From Histomonas meleagridis (lineage: Eukaryota > Parabasalia > Tritrichomonadida > Dientamoebidae): DNA of 64,000 nt. Shown piece after piece: positions 50,801 through 59,796 of the stretch. The stretch lies in assembly GCA_020186115.1 (NCBI GenBank), contig WSYJ01000115.1, positions 62,001 through 126,000 of the forward strand, written 5' to 3'. A program made the translations under genes and the position numbers. Numbering within the stretch: position 1 is the stretch's first letter; each line of letters starts with the position of its first letter. Below the pieces are notes generated by a model. That model did not search any database. It was given only the letters and a program-made list of their open reading frames with translations, and had not been told where the DNA came from.

Positions 50801-51406
50801 TTGATCTCGAGTAATTAACATGACATCAAATGAATCTGTATTTGTACTTGAATAAAATAAAGATCTGTTTCCAATGACTTTCCTTTCTGATTTGCCATTG
50901 CCAAAAACATAATAATTTATAGAATCACACCAATCACCAAGATCATATAACCATTTACTTAATTGATGAATGGACGTGATAATTAAAAATGGAGGATTTG
51001 AGTTTACTTTTGATTTTATTGCGTTTATGGTATTTGAAATTATGGAAAGTTTTGAAAAATTAGTTTCATCAATTAATACTGTGTTAATACCATTGGACCA
51101 TTTATTTATTATTTCATTTATAATAGAAATCTGATAATTTGATAAAATTAAACCTGTTTTTGAAGGTTGAAATGAATCATCTAAATTTACTTTTAATGGA
51201 TAATCAAAATCAAATTCAAATTCAAGTTTTGTTTCATTTGGTTCGCTTTCTTGTGATTTTCGTGTTTTCATTCTTGGTGAATGAGAATTTGATTTTTTGT
51301 TTGTTTCACTTTTACTTATTGGAGAACCTTCTTCATACGTCTTTCTGACTTTTTTTCTAGGATGTGAACTTCCTTCCTTTTGGGCAGCTTTAGATCTTGT
51401 TATCAT
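47861..51406 (-). CDS. Degenerate SNF2/CHD-like protein with C-terminal FYRN-FYRC domains
   Basis: The 1181-residue protein starts with a basic, Ser-rich tail, then a SNF2-like N-lobe: LILSNYQISIINEIINKW (motif Q-like), NTVLIDETNFSKLSI where LADEMGLGKT is expected (residues 111-120; Lys kept, glycines lost), PFLIITSIHQLSKW (motif Ia), FDVMLITRDQFL (Ib), and SVIIDDFTSF where DEAH is expected (220-223). The C-lobe is also degenerate (NIIIICANNKTSELIHIYL; IDPDTLVLFDIKWTP). A SANT/SLIDE-like block (DEWTEENDIILLKKVY) follows. Near the C-terminus, FIYPIGYEACCVCMSPLNVD and APFFEIIPY match FYRN (about 970-1010), and GHEMFGLTSAVFHRLVINMPG plus IEKCTEYI match FYRC (about 1035-1095). ATPase activity is doubtful; a chromatin scaffold role is inferred. 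Confidence 0.7.
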   Translation of the reverse strand: MITRSKAAQKEGSSHPRKKVRKTYEEGSPISKSETNKKSNSHSPRMKTRKSQESEPNETKLEFEFDFDYPLKVNLDDSFQPSKTGLILSNYQISIINEIINKWSNGINTVLIDETNFSKLSIISNTINAIKSKVNSNPPFLIITSIHQLSKWLYDLGDWCDSINYYVFGNGKSERKVIGNRSLFYSSTNTDSFDVMLITRDQFLRNCSSLPKLKWSSVIIDDFTSFTIPISSTLQAITKIQSYHTLIILKSVDGLESNELLSIHHSIDSSNDDIQNITQEEFFDSLQPNIIHVSIDECAESNIFNEVLLLCPMTNKQQKNYQQLLNEIHRQLSIIDDNSIVNYSEQLLNASTDIILNNENDDVINSTNSGKLIVLQKLLDQQRYQNRNIIIICANNKTSELIHIYLQEHQITHIKIDDTIRQQQRKRILTQFNVSNESTLLILTAEYFVKAFNSIDPDTLVLFDIKWTPLMNPNEVVKWLNRSSIYPPQIIHLMTKYSFEHVLYNYYWHHRDEQYLNFNDINLLLKSIKINISLIKEFESVRGTNWATQILNEAPLINFCDENLFPEFPEEDIEIPIIIHEEEEQIPNNNNKSKTKSNKTIIPINMFWTKAKILEFIDLLRNFGYGRWKMFNMNRNQNEYIKLSSCIFKLTVNEPEKYEIINNIIHQISLKEFKRFSSSLKSINSIITEVNINELIEDINILSTLKTIYDEENDYITLEGYHFQKLTDEWTEENDIILLKKVYNEGLYHLDNEIYEQHVRNILNTITNYKKEIMKLPTIISLPIPKRFNLTNHNKIIYGLMSYGLPNINDFYSIVDITNYSPEDIYKYANHIIKYCSSTPEERKPILSLLTEKIPKYTVSKINQRIKLFEQIRQSKNLYFDYPAEDLEYLDAISFHGFNKNSISPILIVSCYGSCSEIKLHTRVKTIFSTHHKSRITQRIPNDVYNMSPLKVNDMMVILKLGVIDGRKEFSNKDFIYPIGYEACCVCMSPLNVDAQIWIKCAINEKDNAPFFEIIPYNENENESDVEFRFVGLTPEEPFEQLRKVLMKKSRKFIPPIYGHEMFGLTSAVFHRLVINMPGIEKCTEYIRRFFCTNFQPVSKWPVIGQFEKESEKQQNLKSGNNNAKFKFKKKLFGDMLPPLVIDLNPLYNNDRGSVVLGFHSNSLNLKDLVNNYKSWDKEPT

Positions 51407-52108
51407 CTAACTTTGATCAAAAGCTATCAATTTGAGAGACTTTGTTCGAAACAATTAAAATTCATATAAATGAAGAATTAAAATAAAGTTGTAATAGCTT
51501 GTAGAAAAATATTTTAAATTTAATCAATATAAATTAACACAATCATTAAATCCACATACAAAATTTTCATATTTTTCACAATTTAAAAATGCAAATATTT
51601 GAAAATCTTTTTTTCACTATTAATTTTGCTGATTTTATTGTATCTTAAAGCTTATCATCAATTCTTATTGGTAGAGATATATGTCAAGTCAGTGCATGGT
51701 TAAATTTTGAGTTAAAGTTGCAACTTAGTTAGGATTCCAAACGATAGAATCGAATGAATGAAAAATCATCGAATTTATATTCAAAAACTGAAGTGTTTGA
51801 GAAATTTTTCTACTATAAAACAAGAAAAGGAAGAAAGGAAACCGTTAAATCAAAGCTCTAAGATAGTTGCTTTAAAATTTAATAGTGATTCAGAATAATG
51901 CAATGCATAAAATGTGAAAAAGATATAACATGAATAAAATATTTTTTTTTATTTTTTCGTCTTGATTCAAAAAGTGGAATCTGATCGTTGAAAATATGAA
52001 CAGGAACTTCTCTGAGCGGTTATAGTGAATTTTTGAATGCTTTAGAGTACGTTTTCTGTTCGGTTGCCTTTTTTTCCTAGGTGGATCAAAACTCTAAAAA
52101 TCTTTCTT
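51407..52108. other. Divergent intergenic region
   Basis: AT-rich upstream region of two divergent genes. A frame from 52064 opens with TTG and joins the BspA-like gene, but the first ATG is at 52109. Confidence 0.4.
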
Positions 52109-55096
52109 ATGTCACTATCTCTAATTGTTTTGTTATATTCAAAGAGAGCAATTAACACATACCAAAATGTAATTATGCCAAATAATAATTATGAGGATTC
52201 TTTTTACATATGGGATAAATTCAATGCAAAAATTTATCAGCTTTATAATGATAAAACTAATTTGTTCAATAACATAACATATTTATATCATATAAACCAA
52301 ATTTTTACTGATTTTGTTAGATTATTTTTCACATTTTTTCATTATATCAAATATTTTTACCAATTCATTTCAATTTTAAATAGACATTTTGGTATTCTAT
52401 TATCTTTGATTGCTATTCTATATGTTTTTAAACATTCCTTATTTATTAATAATATAAAATTTTATTATTTGAAAAATAAGAACAAAGATAAATTGATTTC
52501 TTTCTTGTTTTTAATATTTTTTATTCAAACATTTCAAATTTCTTTTGATGAAACAACAAATACATTAATGATATACAACAATCTTGATTTTAATAACAAA
52601 AATTACAGAGAAAGAGCTGTTACTGTTATAATACAAAGCGGAATTCTAACTATTCCAAATGAAGCATTTCTATCATATTCTTTATTACAAAATATTACAA
52701 TTCCAAATTCAGTTGAATCAATTGGTGAATTAGCATTTCAATCATGCATTTCGTTGCAAAATATCATAATTCCTAATTCAGTTGAATCACTTGGTGAAAG
52801 AGCATTTCAATCATGCATTTCGTTGCAAAATATTCTAATTCCGGGTACTATTAAAACAATTTGCAAATATTCATTTAGAGAATGTTATAATTTAACATCA
52901 ATTACTCTTGAAGAAGGAGTTGAAGAAATTGGTGATAATGCATTTCAACAATGTATTTCATTACCAAATATTTCAATTCCAAATTCAATTACTACAATTT
53001 TTAGCACTGCATTTTCTGAATGTAAAAAACTTCAATCTATTATAGTTTCATCGAATAATTCAAATTATGCAAATTATGAAAATGATGGAATTCTTTATAA
53101 TAAAGATATAACCGAAATCTTTATTTTTCCAAATGGAAAAGAGATGATATCATTTCCAAGCAATGTAACATCCATTCAATCGTCAGCATTTCAGGGATCT
53201 TTATTGCAAAATATTACAATTCCAAGGACAATTAAAACAATTGGAGCATCAGCATTTTATTCATGTCATGATTTGGTTGCAATTATTATTGAAGAAGGAG
53301 TTGAAACAATTGAAGAATCAGCATTTGCATCATGTATTTCATTACGAAATATTACAATTCCAAGTTCAATTCGAAGAATTGGATCTTTGGCATTTTATTC
53401 ATGTCATGATTTGGTTGCAATTATTATTGAAGAAGGAGTTGAAACAATTGAAGAATCAGTATTTGCATCATGTGTTTCATTACGAAATATTACAATTCCA
53501 AGTACAATTAAAACAATTGGAGCATCAGCATTTAATTCATGTTCTGGTTTAATTGCAGTTATTATTGAAGAAGGAGTTGAAACAATTGGAGATTCAGCAT
53601 TTGAACAATGTTCTTCATTAAAAAATATTACAATTCCAAGCACAGTTAAAACAATTGGATCCATGGCATTTTATATATGTTCTAAATTAATTACAGTTAT
53701 TATTGAAAACGGAACTGAAGAAATTGGAGATTCAGCATTTGGCCAATGTAATTTATTATCATATATTACAATTCCTGGGACTGTTAAAGCAATTAAATCA
53801 TCCACTTTTAGAGAATGTATTAATTTGATTTCAGTTATTATTGAAGAAGGAGTTGAAAAAATTGGAGAATCAGCATTTCGAACATGTTCTTCATTGAAAA
53901 ATATTACAATTCCAAAATCAATTAGAATAATTGGATCATTTGCATTTTCTTCATGTTCAAATTTGACTACAGTTATTATTGAAGAAGGAGTTGAAGAAAT
54001 TGGAGAATCAGCATTTCAGGAATGTTCTTCATTAAGAAACATTACAATTCCAAAATCAATTAAAAGTATTGAATCAAATGTATTTGTTTTATGCAAAAAT
54101 CTTCAATTTATAAAAGTATCAAAAAATAACACAAATTATTCAAATTATGAAAATGATGGAATTCTATATAACAAAAACATTACAGAAATTATTACATTTC
54201 CAAGTGGAAGTAGAAATAATATATTTGAAATTCCTTACACTATAAATAAAATTTGTTCATATTCATTCTGTAAATGTAATTTAACATCATTATTAATTCA
54301 AGAACATTTGCAAGAAATCGAAGAATTGGCATTTTTAGAATGCACGAATCTCAAATGTATTTATTTTTATGGTGAAACAGAACCTAATATTCATCATGAT
54401 TCATTTAATTCAACCAATATCATTGTAATGGTACAAAATGAATATAAAAATAATTCATTTGGCACATTAACTGTTTTAAAAGGCACAACTATTCAAGGAT
54501 GTCTTCCATGGCCGACGAATCCATTTACATCATCAAATTCATTCTCTAATACATTTACCGAATCAAATACATTCGCAAGTTCAACATTTACCGAATCACT
54601 GACTTTTACAAGTTCTAATACATTTATCAAATCAACAACATTCGCGTTGTCTGATACCAATGTCACTTATTCACTTACGCTAACTCATACCTTATCATGC
54701 ATAACTTTTCTCTCAAACTCTTTCACATTGACCATGTTTACTACTGATCGTACTTACATAACAACGAATTTTGTCTTTTATGAATACACATTGATAATAT
54801 ATACATATTATATCAGCTTTTCCAATAGTTTCTATACATTAATTACCACAACTTTACATACTGACAACGGGTTATCGATTGGAGCTATCATTGCAATTGT
54901 TTGTGGTTCAATTTTTGGTATATCACTTATCATTGGCCTTACTATTTTTGTTATTAAACTCAGCAAGCATAATAAGCCAATAAAAGAAACAAGTGAAAAT
55001 GGTAAAATAACATCTTCAAACGTGGAAAGTAAAACGGAGGTAATAAACGAAGATGTAAGCCAATTTTTAAATGCTGAAGATGATCAATGGATTTAA
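52109..55096 (+). CDS. BspA-like leucine-rich repeat (LRR_5) surface protein
   Basis: The 995-residue protein holds about twenty-five Treponema-type LRRs, consensus SLxNITIPSxIxxIGxxAFxxC, from about residue 165 to 760. The repeats include two spacer blocks with SNYANYENDGILYNKDITEI, typical of trichomonad BspA proteins. Then come Thr/Ser-Phe repeats (SNTFTESNTFASSTFTESLT), one membrane helix (GLSIGAIIAIVCGSIFGISLIIGLTIFVI) and an acidic tail ending EDDQWI. It is expected at the cell surface and in adhesion to host or bacteria. An unusual N-terminal extension of about 150 residues contains two or three extra hydrophobic stretches before the likely true leader (LISFLFLIFFIQTFQIS). Confidence 0.85.
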   Translation: MSLSLIVLLYSKRAINTYQNVIMPNNNYEDSFYIWDKFNAKIYQLYNDKTNLFNNITYLYHINQIFTDFVRLFFTFFHYIKYFYQFISILNRHFGILLSLIAILYVFKHSLFINNIKFYYLKNKNKDKLISFLFLIFFIQTFQISFDETTNTLMIYNNLDFNNKNYRERAVTVIIQSGILTIPNEAFLSYSLLQNITIPNSVESIGELAFQSCISLQNIIIPNSVESLGERAFQSCISLQNILIPGTIKTICKYSFRECYNLTSITLEEGVEEIGDNAFQQCISLPNISIPNSITTIFSTAFSECKKLQSIIVSSNNSNYANYENDGILYNKDITEIFIFPNGKEMISFPSNVTSIQSSAFQGSLLQNITIPRTIKTIGASAFYSCHDLVAIIIEEGVETIEESAFASCISLRNITIPSSIRRIGSLAFYSCHDLVAIIIEEGVETIEESVFASCVSLRNITIPSTIKTIGASAFNSCSGLIAVIIEEGVETIGDSAFEQCSSLKNITIPSTVKTIGSMAFYICSKLITVIIENGTEEIGDSAFGQCNLLSYITIPGTVKAIKSSTFRECINLISVIIEEGVEKIGESAFRTCSSLKNITIPKSIRIIGSFAFSSCSNLTTVIIEEGVEEIGESAFQECSSLRNITIPKSIKSIESNVFVLCKNLQFIKVSKNNTNYSNYENDGILYNKNITEIITFPSGSRNNIFEIPYTINKICSYSFCKCNLTSLLIQEHLQEIEELAFLECTNLKCIYFYGETEPNIHHDSFNSTNIIVMVQNEYKNNSFGTLTVLKGTTIQGCLPWPTNPFTSSNSFSNTFTESNTFASSTFTESLTFTSSNTFIKSTTFALSDTNVTYSLTLTHTLSCITFLSNSFTLTMFTTDRTYITTNFVFYEYTLIIYTYYISFSNSFYTLITTTLHTDNGLSIGAIIAIVCGSIFGISLIIGLTIFVIKLSKHNKPIKETSENGKITSSNVESKTEVINEDVSQFLNAEDDQWI
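52680..54080 (+). repeat. LRR_5 coding repeats with high nucleotide identity
   Basis: Units of about 69 nt recur; pairs around 53241-53340 and 53386-53480 are nearly identical over more than 90 nt, showing recent duplication or gene conversion within the BspA-like gene. Confidence 0.75.
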
Positions 55097-55558
55097 TCGG
55101 AACGAAAATAGTAAAGCAGAGTTAAAAAAAAAATTTTTAGTGTGAAATAATCTGTTTAAATTGTGCGTTATAAAGTTTAAATTTGAATTGTGATTACATA
55201 TAAGAATAGACAATTAATTTTATTATAAAATTAATAAAGAATGATTTTTTTAAAAAATGCGTTATAAGGATGGAGACGATGCCTTCACAGATATTTATTG
55301 TTTTTTTTATATCTCAAGGATGATAAAAATTTTATAAACGTGTTCATCTTTTATATTACAATTTACGGGATAATTTTATGGAACTTCTTCAAGATGTATT
55401 AAACAATTCATGTCAATCCCAATAAGTATTAATTCCTCTTGAGGATCATAAAATCATTTTATGGGAGAATAGTTTTACGAAATTACACAATTTTATGAAA
55501 TTATTGAATATAATTTTTCATTTTAAAATATCATTAAAATTTATGTAAATTTCAAAAT
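55097..55558. other. Convergent intergenic region
   Basis: AT-rich sequence. No RNA, repeat or relic identified. Confidence 0.4.
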
Positions 55559-56838
55559 TTATTTCAGTAATTTCATTATGTCCTGTCTAAAGTGTCTTAA
55601 CATTCCCTTAATTGGATCCGAAGAAGCACCTGCCAAAGCGCAAATACAATTATTTGTATTTTGTGCCGTATGCTCCAAGTCATACAAGTCCTCTTTCCGC
55701 TTGCAATCCTTTCCATAATTTCGGCCATTTTTGCGGTTCCTTCTCTGCAAGGTCCGCATTGTCCACAAGACTCATGGCGATAAAATGACGAAACTCTCGC
55801 AAACGCACCGGCTAAGTCCACATCCTTATCAAGCACAATGATTGCACCTGTTCCAAGCGCCGAGCCTTTAGCAATAAGGTCATCATATGACATTATGGCA
55901 TCTTCGACCTGCTTAGGAGACAAAATTGGACATGATAAACCTCCCGGAATCACTCCAAGAAGATTATCCCATCCGCCGCGGACTCCCCCGGCATGAATCT
56001 CAATAAGATCTCTCAATGGAACCCCCATGGCTTCCTCAAAAATACATGGATTATTCACACAACCACTAACACAATAGATTTTGGTGCCCTTGGAGCCTTT
56101 GACTCCAATTTGTGAAAACCATTTACCACCACGACGAAGAATGGTGGGGATGGAAGAGATGGTTTCGACGTTGTTAACAACTGTAGGGCATTTGTAGAGT
56201 CCTTTGATGGCTGGATATGGAGGTTTGAATCTGGGCCGACCTGGAAGTCCTTCAATGGAATTAAGAAGCGCAGTCTCTTCACCACAGACATATGCTCCAG
56301 CGCCACGATGAATTGATATGTCAAAGTCCCAACCAAATTTATTATTCTTTCCAACTAATTTGGCGGCATAGGCTTCATCAATTGCTTTTTGCAGGCACTT
56401 GGCTTCATGCCTAAACTCTCCACGGATATAAACATAGGAACGATGTGCACGAATGGCATATGCTGAAAGAAGAGCTCCTTCAACGATTTTGTGTGGCTCA
56501 TATGTAAGAATGTTACGATCTTTGCATGTACCAGGCTCACCTTCATCCGCGTTAACAATGAGATAATGTGGTTGATTTTCATTTTGCGGTACAAAACTCC
56601 ATTTTACACCAGTAGAAAATCCTGCACCACCACGACCACGAATTTCAGATGTTTTGACTTCTGCTTGAATCCAGTCATGACCATTTTGAATGAATTTATC
56701 TGTGTCAGACCAATCGCCACGTTTTTTAGCGGATTCAAGATCAGCCCCTTCATCACCATAAAGATTCTTGTAAATTATATTTTCCTTTGTCAGGAATTTT
56801 GTTCTAATTCCTCTAGAATGAGATAAAGATGCAAGCAT
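55559..56838 (-). CDS. Hydrogenosomal NADH dehydrogenase 51-kDa subunit (NuoF-like), frameshifted near the 3' end
   Basis: A NuoF/NDUFV1 homologue. It starts with a hydrogenosomal presequence (MLASLSHSRGIR), followed by RGRGGAGFSTGVKWSF, NADEGEPGTCKDR (FMN/NADH site), IHRGAGAYVCGEETALLNSIEG, and the 4Fe-4S motif ESCGQCGPCREGT. The frame then leaves the family after EIMERIASGKR and ends at 55597. The expected C-terminus (EDLYDLEHTAQNTNNCICALAGASSDPIKGMLRHF) is found in the next frame and ends at 55559. It supplies the fourth cluster cysteine. A single-base deletion near 55690 explains this. The intact enzyme with a 24-kDa partner would reoxidise NADH and reduce ferredoxin in hydrogenosomes. 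TCATTT lies just upstream of the ATG. Confidence 0.9.
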
Positions 56839-56843
56839 TTGAT

Positions 56844-56850
56844 GAAATGA
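56844..56850 (-). promoter_or_regulatory. Initiator element of Ndh51-like gene
   Basis: TCATTTC on the minus strand; +1 A at 56848 would give a leader of about 10 nt before the ATG at 56838. Confidence 0.65.
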
Positions 56851-56914
56851 TCAATTTGAAAGAAAAGTGCCAAGCCGTTCACTTGCCACTTTTGTTCGCA
56901 ATCCGAAATTTTGC

Positions 56915-59509
56915 TTAGAGAATATCATCATTGATATTTGACAAGCTGAGAATTGTAGAATGCTGTTGTTGCGTAAGTTCTGATAAACTTTCAATGTAAA
57001 GTTCTTTTTCTTCAAATTTTTCTTTTGCAAGTTTAATTAATTTTTCTATTTGATGAAGTTCAGATAAAATTGATGAATTTTCTTCATTTTCTTTAATTGG
57101 TTCAGTTGTATTAGTAATTAATTTTAATTCTGATTTTATTTTATTTATAATTTTTAATTCTTTTGGATCAATTTGATATGATATATTAGGATAAGAAAAT
57201 AAATCAAAAATTGGGTTTAACTTATTTAATATATTTTTAATAACTTTATTTGAATCTCCAATTTGTTTTCCAGATAAAAATTTATATAAATCATCAACAT
57301 AAGATTTAATAATTGAAAATTGTTCTTGATCATTTTGATTGATTTGAAGTGTATTTTCTTGTTCAATTTTGATTTGTTGTAATTCATTTTGTAAATTTTT
57401 TATTTCTTCTTTTAACTCATTATTCTTTTTAGTTTTTAAATTAAGTTTCTTCTCAATTTCGAGTTGTTTATTTTTAATTACTTGTATTTTTTCCTTTGAT
57501 ACATCAAGTCCATTATTAGCTAATTCTAATAAGTTACGTTTTTGTTGAATTTCATTGTTACTTTGATTTAATTTATCATTTAAAACATTAATTTTTTCTT
57601 CGTTAACTTTTTGCTTTGCTGTTGCATCTTTTAACTTCATTTTTACATAATTAAGAATCTCTTTAGAAACCATATTTTTAGAAGTTTTATTTAATGTTTC
57701 AAATTGTTCATAAAGCCCATTAATTATTTGACGATAATTTTCTTCAGCTGCTTCCATTCTATTTTGTAATGAATTTATTGATAAGTTAAGCGCATTTTCA
57801 ATTTCTACGTGTTTTAATATTGTCTTTTGTAATGACTCATTTTCAATTCTTAATTTTTCGATTTCTTTCGTTTGTTTCTTTTTCTCATGTGATAAATCTA
57901 CATATTTAGTTTTAAAATGATCTTGCGTCTTCGAAAATTGGGATTCTAATTGACTTAACGAATTTTTAACTTCATCTTCTGAAAATTTTCTTGAATTAAT
58001 ATCTTGTTTTAATTTATCGTTTTCTTTTTGAAGCTCATTAATAAGATTTTCATTTGATTTGGATTGATTTAAAAGTTGTTCGTATTGCATTTTTTGATCA
58101 TTAAGATTTTTTTGATATTCTTTTTTATTCTTATTTTTCTTTGATTTTATTAAATTAATTTCATTGTTTAATCCTTCGATTTGTAATGATAATTTTTTGA
58201 GCTGTTCTTCATAATATGTTTTTTGAGTTTCACATTGATTTTCAATTTTTTTCTTATTGTTTTTTGTATCTTCTAAGTTATCCTTTAAACTTTTAATTTC
58301 ATTATTTAAATCAAAAATTTTATTTTCATTTTTAGTAGCAATATCTTTGATTTCATTTGAACATTTTTCAATTTCTCGTTTTAATTCATTATTACCTTGC
58401 TTCAATTCATCATTATCTTGTTTCAACTTATTATTGTCTTGTTTTAATTCATTATTATTTTGTTTCAACATGTTATTATTTTGTTTTAATTCATTATTAT
58501 CTTGTTTCATTTTAGAAATTTCATTTTGTAATTGTATATTTTCTTTATCTTTGGATTTGCTTTCTGTTTTCAAAAGAAAAATGTTTTGTGTTAAGTCTGC
58601 ATTTTTTTGTTCTAATTTACTCGATTTATCTTCAAGAATTACATACTTGTTTTTAATTTGACCAATTTCATTTTCATGTTTTTCTTCCATTGATTTTTTA
58701 TCTTTTTCAATTTGTGCTGATTTAAGTTTTTCTTTTTGAATTTTACTTTGTAAATTTAAAGCATAATCTTGTAATTGTTTAAAATCATCATTATTCTTTG
58801 AAATTATTTCTTTATATTTTTGTTTTTCTCCTTCCAAACTATTACATTTGTTTTTTGTTTTATCTAATTGAATTTTTAATGTTTCTTTTTCTTTGATTAA
58901 ATGATCATTAGACTTGCTTAATTCTTGAATTTCGAACCTTTCGAATCTTTCAGCTGCGCTTCTTCTACGTTCAATTGTTATTGCATTACGATTTAAAATC
59001 ATAAGTTGTGGGAGTGAATAGATTCCATAAAGTAATGAATCATCTTGATGTGATATTGGACAGCCTTCAACATCAAGACATATGAGATTTGATAAAGGAA
59101 TCAAGTGAATAAAATCACTTTTATTTGATAATTTATTGTAACAAATCCGAAATATTCGCAATTTTGTTAATGATTTAATACCTTTTGGCACACGTTGAAT
59201 CCTATTGTGATTTAATGTTAACTCTTCAATATTTTTTAGTTCCAAAAAATCTGATAAAGACTCAATGTGATTCCAACTTAAATTAAGACGTGTTAATTTT
59301 GGAAGCGAATTTAAAGCAGATACTTTTTTTAATAAATGACCGATTAGTGAAAGTTCTTGAATATTGATGAAATTTAAAATAGGTTTAATTTCTTTTAGCT
59401 TTTCTGAACCATTAGTAAAATCTGAATGAAAAATTGTTAATTTTTTAGGTTGATTATTTTTTGATTTTGCTTTTATGAAGTCATCAGAAAAGCTTTCATT
59501 TTGTTCCAT
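56915..59509 (-). CDS. LRR plus long coiled-coil protein (centriolin/LRRCC1-like architecture)
   Basis: The 864-residue protein has SDS22-type leucine-rich repeats at about 40-180 (NIQELSLIGHLL, LTRLNLSWNHIESLSDF, IEELTLNHNRIQRVPK, LICLDVEGCPIS) closed by an LRR cap (ILNRNAITIERRRSAAERFERF). From 190 to 840 it is one long coiled coil, Lys/Glu/Asn/Gln-rich, with a tandem heptad block (NNELKQDNNKLKQDNDELKQ). This arrangement matches centrosomal proteins such as centriolin and LRRCC1, so a basal body or cytoskeletal role is plausible, but low-complexity coiled coils give little specific evidence. Confidence 0.7.
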   Translation of the reverse strand: MEQNESFSDDFIKAKSKNNQPKKLTIFHSDFTNGSEKLKEIKPILNFINIQELSLIGHLLKKVSALNSLPKLTRLNLSWNHIESLSDFLELKNIEELTLNHNRIQRVPKGIKSLTKLRIFRICYNKLSNKSDFIHLIPLSNLICLDVEGCPISHQDDSLLYGIYSLPQLMILNRNAITIERRRSAAERFERFEIQELSKSNDHLIKEKETLKIQLDKTKNKCNSLEGEKQKYKEIISKNNDDFKQLQDYALNLQSKIQKEKLKSAQIEKDKKSMEEKHENEIGQIKNKYVILEDKSSKLEQKNADLTQNIFLLKTESKSKDKENIQLQNEISKMKQDNNELKQNNNMLKQNNNELKQDNNKLKQDNDELKQGNNELKREIEKCSNEIKDIATKNENKIFDLNNEIKSLKDNLEDTKNNKKKIENQCETQKTYYEEQLKKLSLQIEGLNNEINLIKSKKNKNKKEYQKNLNDQKMQYEQLLNQSKSNENLINELQKENDKLKQDINSRKFSEDEVKNSLSQLESQFSKTQDHFKTKYVDLSHEKKKQTKEIEKLRIENESLQKTILKHVEIENALNLSINSLQNRMEAAEENYRQIINGLYEQFETLNKTSKNMVSKEILNYVKMKLKDATAKQKVNEEKINVLNDKLNQSNNEIQQKRNLLELANNGLDVSKEKIQVIKNKQLEIEKKLNLKTKKNNELKEEIKNLQNELQQIKIEQENTLQINQNDQEQFSIIKSYVDDLYKFLSGKQIGDSNKVIKNILNKLNPIFDLFSYPNISYQIDPKELKIINKIKSELKLITNTTEPIKENEENSSILSELHQIEKLIKLAKEKFEEKELYIESLSELTQQQHSTILSLSNINDDIL
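58376..58520 (-). repeat. Tandem 21-nt heptad-coding repeat
   Basis: Six to seven near-identical 21-nt units encode N-N-E-L-K-Q-D/N heptads in the coiled-coil gene, evidence of replication slippage. Confidence 0.8.
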
Positions 59510-59635
59510 TTTAAAAAGACGTTAAATCATGTCCGTTAACTAAGAACGTTTAGAAAAAATAATTCCAAATCGATCAGATTTTCTTCAATTATATAATAAT
59601 ATTCAAAATGAAACCATAAAATTAAGAGTTTACAC

Positions 59636-59680
59636 GTATGGATGTTATGAACATGTATGGATGTTATGAACATGTATGAT
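59636..59680. repeat. Short direct repeat
   Basis: Two adjacent copies of about 20 nt (TATGGATGTTATGAACATG) in otherwise plain AT-rich DNA. Confidence 0.75.
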
Positions 59681-59796
59681 GAAAAAAAAATATTTTATTA
59701 TTTGATTTTTTTAAATTTATATTTCTTGCAAAATAGTTTCGACATAAAGCTTTTTAATGTATGGAATATAAAAGGTATATTATTTGTATAAAAAAT

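Noticed and set aside
52680-54080. CRISPR-like array from regular repeats
   Set aside because: The repeats are in frame, encode LRR_5 units and belong to a eukaryotic surface protein gene.
58257-58661. Plus-strand Phe/Cys/Leu-rich frame within the coiled-coil gene
   Set aside because: It is the antisense reading of the heptad repeats.
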